Program-made: the position numbers and the translations under genes
Origin: Chitinophagaceae bacterium LGM1
GTDB taxonomy: Bacteria; Bacteroidota; Bacteroidia; Chitinophagales; Chitinophagaceae
Length of the DNA stretch: 64,000 nucleotides
NCBI GenBank assembly: GCA_018604165.1
Contig: CP075895.1
Coordinates: 248,001-312,000 of the forward strand
Direction: 5' to 3'
Part shown: positions 1 through 8,847 of the stretch, piece by piece
Numbering within the stretch: the stretch's first letter is position 1
Layout of the letters: every line of letters starts with the position of its first letter
The notes under the pieces: model-generated
Told to the model about the DNA's origin: nothing
The model's database searches: none
What the model saw: only the letters and a program-made list of their open reading frames with translations

Positions 1-56
1 TTCTGAGTGCCATGATAGGTGCGGTGGTGATTGGTAAGAAAGAGCAGACAGTATAA
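1..56 (+). CDS. nuoJ: NADH-quinone oxidoreductase subunit J, 3' end only (partial)
   Basis: Only the last 17 codons are inside the window. Frame 3 reads LSAMIGAVVIGKKEQTV and stops with TAA at 54-56. A short hydrophobic stretch followed by a charged tail, directly upstream of nuoK, fits the C-terminus of NuoJ, a membrane-arm subunit of complex I. The identity rests mainly on gene order (J-K-L-M-N), because so little sequence is present. Confidence 0.6.
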   Translation, partial: LSAMIGAVVIGKKEQTV

Positions 57-60
57 TTAG

Positions 61-124
61 TTGATTGGTTGACTTGTTGATTGGAATGTAGTTTAACTTT
101 TTGACTTTTAATTTTGAATTGAAA
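61..124. repeat. Low-complexity repeat spacer between nuoJ and nuoK
   Basis: The spacer contains TTGATTGG twice (61-68 and 77-84) around GTTGACTTG, then a TTTTGAC / TTTTGAATT tract (about 98-120). The TTTTGAC/TTTTGAATT words recur directly upstream of nuoL (847-876) and in inverted orientation at 427-454. No promoter or terminator was recognised in it. Confidence 0.5.
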
Positions 125-126
125 AT

Positions 127-426
127 ATGCCTGTACAATATTATTTATTTCTGAGCCTTGCCTTGTTTTGCATAGGTATGATGGGAGCCATGATGCGTAG
201 GAATGCCATCATTGTATTTATGTGCATAGAGCTGATGCTGAATGCGGTAAACCTGCTGATGGTAGCATTTTCTAAAATGTATAACGATGCTGCGGCACAG
301 ATATTTGTATTCTTTATAATGGTGGTGGCTGCTGCTGAGGTAGCGGTAGGGTTAGCAATAATCGTGATGATGTATCGTAAGGTACATTCTGTAGACATTA
401 ATATTTTGAATAGGTTGAAACATTAA
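127..426 (+). CDS. nuoK: NADH-quinone oxidoreductase subunit K
   Basis: A 99-residue, three-helix membrane protein of the expected NuoK length. It is a proton-pumping membrane-arm subunit of complex I. Family features visible are the [14 protein letters not shown] segment near residue 20 and the ELMLNAVNL segment near residue 37, whose membrane-embedded Glu is conserved in NuoK; a second acidic residue lies in [11 protein letters not shown] near residue 70. It lies after nuoJ and before nuoL, but the usual tight K-L junction is interrupted by the four-helix-bundle gene at 455-841. Confidence 0.93.
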   Translation: MPVQYYLFLSLALFCIGMMGAMMRRNAIIVFMCIELMLNAVNLLMVAFSKMYNDAAAQIFVFFIMVVAAAEVAVGLAIIVMMYRKVHSVDINILNRLKH

Positions 427-454
427 GTCAAAAACCAAAATTCAAAATTCAAAA
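427..454. repeat. AT-rich repeat, inverted relative to the copy before nuoL
   Basis: The spacer reads as GTCAAAAACC followed by AAAATTC units, which is the reverse complement of the TTTTGAATT / TTTTGAC words found at 847-876. With that copy it brackets the inserted four-helix-bundle gene as an imperfect terminal inverted repeat. Confidence 0.5.
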
Positions 455-841
455 ATGGAAGATGAAGTTCTTAGCACGGTAGAAGAAACAGATAAGGTAT
501 ATAATATCAAACACAGGGCATATTTATTTGCCAAGGATGTTGTTCTTTATATTAAAGACAGTAAGTATGATAAAATATACTTTTCAATGTTCGACCAGTT
601 GTTAAGAAGTGCAACTTCAGTAGGAGCAAATTTGGTAGAAGGTAGGGCTGGCGCATCAAAGAATGATTTTTTAAAGTTTTACATCATTTCTTTGAAATCA
701 GCTAATGAAACAAAATATTGGCTTTGTTTGATAAGAGATACATTAGATGTTGAAAGGCAGAAATTGAAAGAATTATTAACAGAAGCAGATGAAATATCTA
801 AAATAATCGCAAAAATCATTATTTCAACGAAAGCAAATTGA
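455..841 (+). CDS. Four helix bundle protein (23S rRNA intervening-sequence / bAvd-like family)
   Basis: A 128-residue, fully helical protein. The central signature LLRSATSVGANLVEGRAG (about residues 49-66) followed by KNDFLKFYIISLKSANETKYWL is typical of the four-helix-bundle family first described in 23S rRNA intervening sequences and related to the Avd accessory protein of diversity-generating retroelements. Free-standing copies are common in Bacteroidota and their role is unknown. The gene sits in the same orientation inside the nuo operon between nuoK and nuoL, a position where complex I operons normally have no extra gene, and is bracketed by heptamer-like repeats, which suggests acquisition as a small mobile cargo. 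Codon use is more AT-rich than in the nuo genes. Confidence 0.85.
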   Translation: MEDEVLSTVEETDKVYNIKHRAYLFAKDVVLYIKDSKYDKIYFSMFDQLLRSATSVGANLVEGRAGASKNDFLKFYIISLKSANETKYWLCLIRDTLDVERQKLKELLTEADEISKIIAKIIISTKAN

Positions 842-846
842 GGCTT

Positions 847-876
847 TTTTGACTTTTGACTTTTGACTTTTGAATT
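847..876. repeat. Tandem TTTTGAC heptamer repeat before nuoL
   Basis: Three consecutive TTTTGAC units followed by TTTTGAATT. A degenerate direct copy precedes nuoK (98-120) and an inverted copy precedes the four-helix-bundle gene (427-454). Confidence 0.6.
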
Positions 877-882
877 AATATA

Positions 883-2769
883 ATGACAAACTTAGTTTAC
901 TTAGTTCCTTTATTTCCTTTGATAGGTTTTCTTATCAATGGTTTGGGCTGGCGAAAAATACCAAAGGCTGCAGGCGGCATTATTGGTAGTGTCGCTATAC
1001 TGGCTTCTTTTGCAGTTTCGCTTGGTATCTTCTTTGAAGTAAAAAGCACAGGTGCATCAACCGTTGTGCATTTGTTCGATTTCATACAATCTGGCACACT
1101 GTATATACCTTTTTCGTTTCAGGTAGATGCTTTGTCTTCTTTATTCTTACTGATTATTACAGGCATCGGTTTTCTGATACATGTTTATTCTACTTCTTAT
1201 ATGCACGAAGATGAAGGCATGGTGAAATATTTCGCATACCTCAATCTCTTCGTATTCTCTATGCTGTTGCTGGTACTCGGTGCCAACTATCTTATCATGT
1301 TCATTGGTTGGGAAGGTGTAGGTCTTTGCTCTTACCTGCTCATTGGTTTCTGGTTTAAGAACAGGGATTATACCAATGCTGCAAAGAAAGCATTTGTGAT
1401 GAATCGTATTGGCGACCTCGGTTTCCTTGTAGGTATGTTGCTGATATTATTCAACTACGGTACACTCTCATATCAAGAGTTTTTCGGACAACTGAACGGC
1501 GGACAGGTACAACTATCTGCCAATATGTACAACTGGATTGCTATTTGCCTCTTCATAGGTGCGATGGGTAAAAGTGCCCAGATACCATTATACACTTGGC
1601 TGCCCGATGCAATGGCTGGCCCAACACCTGTATCGGCACTCATCCACGCTGCAACGATGGTAACGGCAGGTATCTATATGATAGCACGTAGCAGCGCATT
1701 ATACAACCTTGCACCCGCAGCGTTAAATCTTGTTGCTATCATCGGTTTAGCTACTGCTATACTCGCAGCTTCAATTGCTATTCGTCAATACGACATCAAA
1801 AAAGTATTGGCGTATTCTACCGTTAGCCAGCTTGGTTTTATGTTCCTCGCATTGGGCGTTGGGGCATATACTACTGCAGTATTCCATGTTATGACACATG
1901 CTTTCTTTAAAGCCCTGTTGTTCCTTGGTTCGGGCAGTGTTATACATGCAATGGGTGGGGAGCAAGACATCCGCAAAATGGGTGGACTTAACAAACACAT
2001 GAAGATAACGGGCATCACATTCCTGATAGGTTGTCTTGCTATATCGGGCATTCCCGGCTTCTCGGGCTTCTTCTCAAAAGACGAAATCCTCGCATCGGTA
2101 TATGCACACAGCCCTGTTATGTATTACATGGCATTGGGTGCTGCGCTGATGACGGCTTTCTATATGTTCCGCCTCTACTTCCTAACGTTTACGGGTTCTT
2201 TCCGTGGTACGGAAGAGCAACATCATCACTTGCACGAAAGCCCAGCGGCTATCACTATTCCGTTGATAGTGTTGGCAATACTTTCTGTAGTAGGTGGTTA
2301 TGTTGGTTTACCGCCTGTTATTAGTGAACATCATACATTAAATACATACCTCGGGTCTGTTCTCAGTAATTTCAATGTTCATCATTTAGAGCATAGTACA
2401 GAATGGATATTGATGGGCTTATCTACCGGCTTGGTGATAGCGATGATAATAGTAGCAAGAGTAGCTACAAAGAATCCAAAATTTGCTGAGAATACAGGAT
2501 TGGCTAAAGTATTGGAGAATAAATGGTATGTTGATGAATTGTATGATGCAGTGATAGTACGCCCATTGGGTGTACTGGCAGATGTGCTTGACCGTTTTGC
2601 AGAGAAAATGGGTGTAGATGGTGTAGTAAACGGCACAGGCAGATTAGTACGCTGGAGCAGCGACCGTGTACGATTGTTGCAGACAGGGCAGGTAGGTTTT
2701 TACATCTTTGTGATGGTGATAGGCATAGCTGTCATATTTGCATTAAGGTTTTTCGGGTTAAATTATTAA
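883..2769 (+). CDS. nuoL: NADH-quinone oxidoreductase subunit L
   Basis: A 628-residue polytopic membrane protein, the distal antiporter-like subunit of complex I. Visible family features: the conserved WEGVGLCSYLLIGFW near residue 144, which carries the key membrane Glu; GKSAQIPLYTWLPDAMAGPT near residue 228; and ALIHAATMVTAGIYM following it. The C-terminal part (about 540-628) contains the lateral helix and final anchor helix typical of NuoL. It is followed after 34 bases by nuoM. Confidence 0.96.
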   Translation: MTNLVYLVPLFPLIGFLINGLGWRKIPKAAGGIIGSVAILASFAVSLGIFFEVKSTGASTVVHLFDFIQSGTLYIPFSFQVDALSSLFLLIITGIGFLIHVYSTSYMHEDEGMVKYFAYLNLFVFSMLLLVLGANYLIMFIGWEGVGLCSYLLIGFWFKNRDYTNAAKKAFVMNRIGDLGFLVGMLLILFNYGTLSYQEFFGQLNGGQVQLSANMYNWIAICLFIGAMGKSAQIPLYTWLPDAMAGPTPVSALIHAATMVTAGIYMIARSSALYNLAPAALNLVAIIGLATAILAASIAIRQYDIKKVLAYSTVSQLGFMFLALGVGAYTTAVFHVMTHAFFKALLFLGSGSVIHAMGGEQDIRKMGGLNKHMKITGITFLIGCLAISGIPGFSGFFSKDEILASVYAHSPVMYYMALGAALMTAFYMFRLYFLTFTGSFRGTEEQHHHLHESPAAITIPLIVLAILSVVGGYVGLPPVISEHHTLNTYLGSVLSNFNVHHLEHSTEWILMGLSTGLVIAMIIVARVATKNPKFAENTGLAKVLENKWYVDELYDAVIVRPLGVLADVLDRFAEKMGVDGVVNGTGRLVRWSSDRVRLLQTGQVGFYIFVMVIGIAVIFALRFFGLNY

Positions 2770-2803
2770 TAGATAGCAACTGCATACAAATTGCATTAGC
2801 GTT

Positions 2804-4243
2804 ATGATGTTGACATTACTTATACTGGTTCCTATTGTGGCGGGCATTATCAGCTTTCTTGCAAAAGAAAATGCGAAAGGTATTGCCCTCGTCAGTTCAT
2901 TAGCCACATTGGGACTGGCTGCTTATATCAGTGCTGCAAGCAATGCACAGCCTATAGACTGGAGCATGCAATGGATACCACGCCTTGGCGCGCAGATTAG
3001 TTTACATGCCGATGGCATGAGTGCCATGCTCTGCCTGCTGACGGGTATTGTGATGCCTGTAATATTCATCAGCAACTGGAACAAAGAAGTAGAGAATACG
3101 GGTTCGTTTTATGGATTGATGTTGCTGGCACAGGCAGGTATTACAGGTGTATTTCTGGCGCACGATGCTTTATTGTTCTATTTCTTTTGGGAGCTGGCAC
3201 TGATACCTGTTTACTTCCTCTGTTCTCGTTGGGGTGGTGAAAAGCGTATTGCCGTTACGTTCAAATTTTTTGTTTACACATTCCTCGGCAGCCTGCTGAT
3301 GCTGGCAGCATTGATATACTTATCATTACAAACATCGGGTGTAAATGCGTATAGTTGGGAAAACATAGTACGTGCAGGTTCTTCGCTCGACCCTGCAACA
3401 CAGCAATGGTTGTTTGTACTGATATTCGTCGCCTTTGCTATCAAGATGCCGATATTCCCTTTCCACACCTGGCAGCCCGATACCTACGAGCAATCGCCCA
3501 CAGCCGTTACTGTAGTATTGAGTGCGTTGATGGTGAAGATGGGATTGTTTGGTGTGGTTAACTGGTTATTGCCCGTAGTACCACAAGGTGTTGCATTTTG
3601 GAGCGATACGGTTATTGTATTGTCTATCATAGGCATTGTGTATGCATCACTCATCGCTATTGTACAAACAGACCTTAAACGTTTAATAGCCTATTCGTCT
3701 ATTGCGCACATGGGGCTGATGAGTGCGGCAGCATTTGCACAAACAAACGTAGGTATGCATGGCCTGATGGTGCAGATGTTCAACCACGGTATCAACATAA
3801 CAGGTATGTGGCTGATAGTGAGTATGATAGAGCAACGCTGGGGTACGCGCGATATGACGAAGCTGGGTGGTATGGCAAGCAGCGCACCGCAAATGGCTAT
3901 TGCCCTGGTTATTATATCGCTTGCTAATATAGCATTGCCGCTTACTAATGGTTTCATTGGCGAGTTTATGTTATTCAACGGTTTATTCTCCAGCCCGTCT
4001 GCATACCGTATTACATATATGGTAGTAGCAGGCTTGGGTGTGATTCTTGGTGCTGTGTACACGCTTAATATGGTGCAGAAAACAGCCTATGGCAATGCGG
4101 TAGAAATGAAAGTACAGAAAGACCTGACGGGTAATGAATACGCCGGGTTAGCAATCATAATAGCCATCATCATATTCCTCGGTGTATATCCTAAACCATT
4201 ACTGGATATGACAGCAGGTGTAGCGAATATGATGATACCATAA
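2804..4243 (+). CDS. nuoM: NADH-quinone oxidoreductase subunit M
   Basis: A 479-residue antiporter-like membrane subunit of complex I. FFWELALIPVYFL near residue 127 carries the conserved Glu, and KMPIFPFHTWQPDTYEQSP near residue 213 is the family Lys-containing helix. TDLKRLIAYSSIAHMG near residue 290 is also conserved. Two adjacent ATG codons are possible at the start. It belongs to the nuo operon, with a 62-base spacer to nuoN that holds a dispersed repeat. Confidence 0.96.
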   Translation: MMLTLLILVPIVAGIISFLAKENAKGIALVSSLATLGLAAYISAASNAQPIDWSMQWIPRLGAQISLHADGMSAMLCLLTGIVMPVIFISNWNKEVENTGSFYGLMLLAQAGITGVFLAHDALLFYFFWELALIPVYFLCSRWGGEKRIAVTFKFFVYTFLGSLLMLAALIYLSLQTSGVNAYSWENIVRAGSSLDPATQQWLFVLIFVAFAIKMPIFPFHTWQPDTYEQSPTAVTVVLSALMVKMGLFGVVNWLLPVVPQGVAFWSDTVIVLSIIGIVYASLIAIVQTDLKRLIAYSSIAHMGLMSAAAFAQTNVGMHGLMVQMFNHGINITGMWLIVSMIEQRWGTRDMTKLGGMASSAPQMAIALVIISLANIALPLTNGFIGEFMLFNGLFSSPSAYRITYMVVAGLGVILGAVYTLNMVQKTAYGNAVEMKVQKDLTGNEYAGLAIIIAIIIFLGVYPKPLLDMTAGVANMMIP

Positions 4244-4259
4244 TAAAAAACTAAAAACA

Positions 4260-4296
4260 ATCCGGGCAAATCAGTTAATCCTGATAATCCCGGTTC
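4260..4296. repeat. 37-base dispersed GATT-periodic repeat, copy 1 (reads on minus strand)
   Basis: On the minus strand the unit runs GAACCGGGATTATCAGGATT, then AACTGATTTGCCCGGAT. It matches a second copy at 33969-34005 at 29 of 37 positions. Both lie in intergenic spacers, and GATT recurs every 9-10 bases. Its ends CCGGG/CCCGG also pair as a short inverted repeat. It lies in the nuoM-nuoN spacer and no coding potential was seen. Confidence 0.6.
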
Positions 4297-4305
4297 AAAA
4301 TAAAT

Positions 4306-5682
4306 ATGAAGGCAATAATAGCAGCAACGGTACTTGGGGTCATCCTGATGTTCGCGGGCCTGTTTGTAAAAGAAAAGAAATCTGTAGCATCGCTGGCGGT
4401 GTTCCTGCTTTTCGTTTTGCTGGGCGTTAATATCTGGGACTTAGTAACAACAGCACCCAATGAAACACTGTCTTTCTTCAACAATATGTTGCGTGTGGAC
4501 CGCTACGCACTTTGGTTCAATACCCTGATGACGGGTTGTACACTGTTGTATGCACTATTGGTAAGCAAAGAAATACAACGTGTAGGCAGCCACGTAGCCG
4601 AATACTTTGCACTGATATGCTTTATACTATGTGGTGTGTATATGCTCAGCACTTACAACAATGTGCTGATATTATTTATAGGTATTGAAATACTGTCTAT
4701 TCCGCAATACATACTGGCAGGCAGCGATAAGCGCAACTTGAAAAGCAGTGAGGCATCGCTGAAATACTTTTTGATGGGGGCGTTCTCTACAGGTATTTTA
4801 CTGATGGGTATTACATTGCTCTATGGTGCTACGGGTACATTCAATATTATTCAATACACTTTCCTGCAATCGGATATGTTGAGCCCGATGGCATTGGCAG
4901 GTATCTTGTTCCTGATGGTGGCATTTGCATTCAAAGTATCTGCTGCGCCTATGCACATGTGGACACCCGATGTGTACGATGGTGCGCCTACGCCTTTCAC
5001 TGCATTTATGGCTACCATCGTTAAGGCAAGTGCATTCGTGGCGTTTATGCGCCTATTCTCTGTATCGTTCGGTGCTATTAGCAGCGACTGGATGATGGTG
5101 TTGGCAATCATCACGGCAGCTACTTTGTTTGTAGGTAATATAACAGCCGTATTCCAGCAGAGTGTAAAGCGTATGCTGGCGTATTCATCCATCGCGCAAG
5201 CAGGCTTTATGTTGTTTGCCGTCCTGGCAGTAAATGCTACTGCATGGCAGGGTATGATGATATATGCTGTAGCATATAGCGTGGCTACCATTGGTATGTT
5301 TGCCGTACTGATGAAGATGAAAGACTACACCTACGATGGCTTTAATGGTCTTGCTAAAAAAGACCCGATGCTGGCAGCATTTACTACTGTTTTCCTTTTA
5401 TCGTTGGCAGGCATACCGCTTACGGGTGGTTTCATGGCAAAATACTTTGTATTGCTGGCGGCTGTGGAGCAAGGTAAAATGATGTGGTTGGTAATCTTTG
5501 CCTTGTTTATGGCTGCTGTGAGTGCATACTATTATTTCCGTGTTATCATGGCCATGTACTTCAAGCAAGGCAATGCCGAACTGAACACGGAAGTATCTGC
5601 TACTGACAGGTTTTTACTGGCAATCACCGTATTGTTAGTAATCGTTTTAGGAGCTGCACCTAATTTAATATTGAATATATAA
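4306..5682 (+). CDS. nuoN: NADH-quinone oxidoreductase subunit N
   Basis: A 458-residue antiporter-like membrane subunit, the last complex I gene in the operon. The motifs FIGIEILSIPQYILAG near residue 125, KVSAAPMHMWTPDVYDGAPT near residue 210 and SVKRMLAYSSIAQAGFM near residue 286 are standard for NuoN. A strong intrinsic terminator follows 18 bases after the stop codon, ending the operon. Confidence 0.96.
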   Translation: MKAIIAATVLGVILMFAGLFVKEKKSVASLAVFLLFVLLGVNIWDLVTTAPNETLSFFNNMLRVDRYALWFNTLMTGCTLLYALLVSKEIQRVGSHVAEYFALICFILCGVYMLSTYNNVLILFIGIEILSIPQYILAGSDKRNLKSSEASLKYFLMGAFSTGILLMGITLLYGATGTFNIIQYTFLQSDMLSPMALAGILFLMVAFAFKVSAAPMHMWTPDVYDGAPTPFTAFMATIVKASAFVAFMRLFSVSFGAISSDWMMVLAIITAATLFVGNITAVFQQSVKRMLAYSSIAQAGFMLFAVLAVNATAWQGMMIYAVAYSVATIGMFAVLMKMKDYTYDGFNGLAKKDPMLAAFTTVFLLSLAGIPLTGGFMAKYFVLLAAVEQGKMMWLVIFALFMAAVSAYYYFRVIMAMYFKQGNAELNTEVSATDRFLLAITVLLVIVLGAAPNLILNI

Positions 5683-5700
5683 CATACTCAAATTGATATA

Positions 5701-5735
5701 GCAGAAGCCCCGACTTATCGGGGCTTCTGCTATTT
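5701..5735 (+). terminator. Rho-independent terminator of the nuo operon
   Basis: A perfect 13-bp stem (GCAGAAGCCCCGA / TCGGGGCTTCTGC) with a 4-base CTTA loop at 5701-5730, followed by TATTT. It lies immediately after nuoN and before scpB. Confidence 0.85.
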
Positions 5736-5760
5736 AACACCCTCTTATCCCCAATAGCCT

Positions 5761-5768
5761 TACCTTTA
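5761..5768 (+). promoter_or_regulatory. Possible Bacteroidota -7 promoter element for scpB
   Basis: TACCTTTA resembles the Bacteroidota -7 consensus TAnnTTTG. It is about 95 bases upstream of the scpB start, just after the nuo terminator. No clear -33 TTG was seen, so this is tentative. Confidence 0.3.
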
Positions 5769-5862
5769 CAAAGTTGTTTTTTACCCACATCTGTGCATTT
5801 CTTTTCAGGGTAAAAACCACTATCTGTTTTATTTTCGGTGTGTACCTGTAAAGGATGATTAT

Positions 5863-6522
5863 ATGGATATCGAACAATTAATGCCACATGTAGAAGCCAT
5901 CATATTTGCCAGCGAACGCCCTGTAACGCTGATGGAAATGACTGATATGCTCAGCACGGCATTGGAAGAAATAATAGAGGGCGAGCGTGTAGCTACTTGC
6001 ATAGATGCCGTACGCGAAAAATATGAAGCACCCTACTATCCTTTCCAATTAAGGGAAGCAGGTGGTGGTTATCAATTCCTTACCAAAAAAGCATACCACA
6101 AAACGGTATTGCAGCTTAATGGCGATAAGCACATCAAAAAGCTGTCAACTGCGGCGATGGAAACATTGGCCATCATTGCCTACAAGCAACCCATTACCAA
6201 ATCTGAAATAGAGTTTATACGCGGTGTAAGTGCCGATTATTCTATCCAAAAACTGCTGGAAAAAGACCTGATAGTGATAACAGGTCGTAACGAGAACATG
6301 GTAGGTAAGCCGCTTACATACGCTACGTCTAAAAACTTCATGGACTATCTGGGCATCAACAATTCGGGCGAGTTGCCAGAACTGAAAGATATTACCAATA
6401 TAGAGATTGTATTGCCTACAGACGCGGCAGACGCCATGCCCGAAGACGAAGCGCAACTGCTGGTAGCGGCAGACGGTAGCATCGTAACGGAAGAAGAAAG
6501 TACAGAACAAGCACCTGAATAG
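5863..6522 (+). CDS. scpB: SMC-Scp complex subunit ScpB
   Basis: A 219-residue protein. The start MDIEQLMPHVEAIIFASERPVT and the winged-helix segment AAMETLAIIAYKQPITKSEI (about residues 93-112) with IRGVSADYSIQKLLEKDLI are diagnostic of ScpB, which joins ScpA and SMC in the condensin complex for chromosome segregation. A glutamate-rich tail of about 40 residues follows the second winged helix. It stands alone here, between two terminators, so scpA is elsewhere. Confidence 0.93.
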   Translation: MDIEQLMPHVEAIIFASERPVTLMEMTDMLSTALEEIIEGERVATCIDAVREKYEAPYYPFQLREAGGGYQFLTKKAYHKTVLQLNGDKHIKKLSTAAMETLAIIAYKQPITKSEIEFIRGVSADYSIQKLLEKDLIVITGRNENMVGKPLTYATSKNFMDYLGINNSGELPELKDITNIEIVLPTDAADAMPEDEAQLLVAADGSIVTEEESTEQAPE

Positions 6523-6544
6523 TAACCCATTATATTCGCAACTG

Positions 6545-6575
6545 CCCCGTGTTCTTATAACACGGGGCTTTTTTG
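6545..6575 (+). terminator. Rho-independent terminator after scpB
   Basis: A perfect 9-bp stem CCCCGTGTT / AACACGGGG with loop CTTAT, followed by C and a run of six T. Confidence 0.88.
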
Positions 6576-6620
6576 TGTTTAAATTCCTGTAAACGGAATG
6601 AAAAGCCAAGCCAAATGGTA

Positions 6621-6628
6621 TAATTTTG
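6621..6628 (+). promoter_or_regulatory. Bacteroidota -7 promoter element for the M28/PDZ peptidase
   Basis: TAATTTTG matches TAnnTTTG exactly and lies 18 bases upstream of the ATG at 6647, predicting a very short 5' leader. Confidence 0.5.
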
Positions 6629-6646
6629 CTGCATTAAATAACGGGA

Positions 6647-8281
6647 ATGAGATTTCTTGCTGTTGGGGTACTGGTGTTAGCAGCACCGCTTTTTATTGCA
6701 AACACGTCTTTTGCAAAGGATAAGAAGACAATCAAAGAACTGAAAAAACAAATCGGCTACCTTGCTTCTGATGAATTAGAGGGCAGGCGTACAGGCAGCA
6801 TGGGCGAAAAGAAAGCTGCTGAATACATCATCGCATATTATCAGCAAAATGGTATTGCGGCATACAAGGGCAATTACCGCTATCCGTTCAGTTTTGTAAA
6901 CGGTAAAGAAATTATGCCGTTGACAAGCATCATTATCAACGGCAATAAGATAACAGATTTAACAGAAGCCTTTCCTTTTCCTTTCAGTGTAAATAGTAAA
7001 AGAGCAACTGGCGAGGCATTGCCCGGTGTGTTAGAACATGGCAATATATGGCTGATGCCTTTGTATGCAGATGCAGATGAGGCAAAAGATGCACACTTTG
7101 ATGGGGAGAAAGCAGCGTACGAAAAAGCTAAAGAAGCAGTAGGGCAAGGTGCAGCAGGTATTTTGTTTTACGACAACTACGGTACGAAGTACGAGCCTGA
7201 ATACAACAAGAAATCAGACTATGAAGCATTGGATATACCCGTAGCATTTCTTAGTAACAAAGGCTACAAAAAATACATAGAAAACAAAGACGGTAATGTG
7301 GCGGTGGATATGATGGTGGTGTTGAAGAAATCGGAAATGACGGGTACAAACATTGCTGCTTATATTGATAATGGTGCAAAACATACCGTAGTAATTGGTG
7401 CGCACTACGACCACTTAGGGCATGGGGAAGACGGCAACAGCCTGCATGCAAAAAAAGACGGACAGATACACAATGGTGCAGACGATAACGCAAGCGGCAC
7501 AGCCGCATTGATGCAACTGGCAAAGCGCATCAAAAACAGCAAGCTGAAAAAATACAATTACCTGTTCATCCATTTTTCGGGAGAAGAGTTGGGGCTGCTG
7601 GGTTCTAAGGCAATAGTAAAAGACGAAAAATTAGACAGCACCAAACTGGCGTATATGCTGAATATGGATATGGTGGGCAGGCTGAACGACAGCACACATG
7701 CGCTGACGGTAGGTGGTGTTGGTACTTCGCCCGTGTGGGGTAAGATGATTGATAAAAACAATCCGTCTTTCAAAATTAGTTTTGACAGTGCAGGTGTAGG
7801 TCCGTCCGACCATAGCTCGTTTTATTATCAGGGTGTTCCAGTATTATTTTTCTTTACAGGGTTGCATACAGACTACCACAAACCCAGCGACGATGCAGAT
7901 AAGATAAACTACAAAGGGCAGGCAATGCTGCAAAACTACATCTACAGCGTTGTTGCAAAGATGGAACAAGAACCTAAGCCAGCATTTACGCCCACCAAGC
8001 AAACTACCGTAGGTAAAGTAAGATTTAAAGTAACGCTCGGTGTTATGCCCGACTATTCTTATCAGGATGGTGGTGTGCGTATAGATGGCGTAACGGAAGG
8101 TAAGCCAGCCATCAAAGCAGGCATGAAGGGTGGTGACATCATCATACAGCTTGGCGAACATAAAGTAACAGGCATGCAAACCTATATGGAAGCGTTGGGT
8201 AAATTTGCCGAAGGTGATAAAACAGAAGTAAAGATTAAGCGCGATGGGAAAGAAGTAGTATTGCCGATAGAGTTTAAATAA
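6647..8281 (+). CDS. Secreted M28 family metallopeptidase with C-terminal PDZ domain
   Basis: 544 residues. A signal peptide (about residues 1-23, ending SFAKD) sends it to the periplasm or beyond. The N-terminal YLASDELEGRRTGS block is typical of this M28 subgroup. Dinuclear zinc ligands are visible: the His and Asp of IGAHYDHLG (about 251-259), NGADDNASGTAA (about 277-288), the catalytic Glu-Glu of FSGEELGLLGS, the Asp of NMDMVGRL, and the final His of GLHTDYHKPSD. An insert between the N-terminus and the zinc site resembles a protease-associated domain. Residues about 465-544 form a PDZ domain (AGMKGGDIIIQLGEHKV). It probably acts as an aminopeptidase on exported peptides; the substrate is unknown. 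It is followed after 11 bases by the 2H-phosphoesterase-like gene. Confidence 0.88.
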   Translation: MRFLAVGVLVLAAPLFIANTSFAKDKKTIKELKKQIGYLASDELEGRRTGSMGEKKAAEYIIAYYQQNGIAAYKGNYRYPFSFVNGKEIMPLTSIIINGNKITDLTEAFPFPFSVNSKRATGEALPGVLEHGNIWLMPLYADADEAKDAHFDGEKAAYEKAKEAVGQGAAGILFYDNYGTKYEPEYNKKSDYEALDIPVAFLSNKGYKKYIENKDGNVAVDMMVVLKKSEMTGTNIAAYIDNGAKHTVVIGAHYDHLGHGEDGNSLHAKKDGQIHNGADDNASGTAALMQLAKRIKNSKLKKYNYLFIHFSGEELGLLGSKAIVKDEKLDSTKLAYMLNMDMVGRLNDSTHALTVGGVGTSPVWGKMIDKNNPSFKISFDSAGVGPSDHSSFYYQGVPVLFFFTGLHTDYHKPSDDADKINYKGQAMLQNYIYSVVAKMEQEPKPAFTPTKQTTVGKVRFKVTLGVMPDYSYQDGGVRIDGVTEGKPAIKAGMKGGDIIIQLGEHKVTGMQTYMEALGKFAEGDKTEVKIKRDGKEVVLPIEFK

Positions 8282-8292
8282 GTGGTTTGTAA

Positions 8293-8847
8293 ATGGCTGT
8301 GTATTCAATTGCAATTATCCCCGATGCAGACGCTACCAATAAAGTGGTAGCGAAGAAAAAGCAATTGAAAGAAGCAATCGGTTGGTATAACACCGTTAAT
8401 ACGCTGCCCTATATTACTATCAGCGTTTTTGAAACAAATGAGCAAGCCTTACCAGATATACAGAAAGCCGCATCCATGATTGCTGCCCGTCAACCGGATA
8501 TCAAGCTACGCTTTAATAAGTTAATGAAATTTGACCATGGGGCATTTTGCATAGTACCTGATGAAGAATCGGAAGAGAAGTTAAGAAAATTGATGGCTGA
8601 TTTTCAGCAACTACCCGTAACAAATACCGCCATCAACAGGCTGCCACATATTACCATCGGCAACGGGCTGAGTGACAAAGAGCTGCATATAGCTGCGCAA
8701 TTAATTACAGACATCAACCTGAAATTTGAGGCAGATAGTATTGTATTAAGAAAGCTGGATGCGGAAACTACACAATTTGAAGCATTAGAGGAGTTTCCAT
8801 TTCGCAACAGGCACTTGCAGCAGATAGTGCAGCAAAGTTTATTCTAA
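8293..8847 (+). CDS. 2'-5' RNA ligase / 2H phosphoesterase-like protein with one incomplete motif
   Basis: 184 residues with the two-lobed LigT-like fold pattern. The second catalytic motif is intact: LPHITIGNGL with His119 and Thr121. The first has Tyr instead of His (LPYITISVF, Tyr40). 2H enzymes need both HxT/S motifs, so this copy may be catalytically impaired or may be a binding protein. RNA or cyclic-phosphate substrates are typical for the family. The last 4 bases overlap the 3' end of the convergent ABC transporter gene. Confidence 0.7.
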   Translation: MAVYSIAIIPDADATNKVVAKKKQLKEAIGWYNTVNTLPYITISVFETNEQALPDIQKAASMIAARQPDIKLRFNKLMKFDHGAFCIVPDEESEEKLRKLMADFQQLPVTNTAINRLPHITIGNGLSDKELHIAAQLITDINLKFEADSIVLRKLDAETTQFEALEEFPFRNRHLQQIVQQSLF

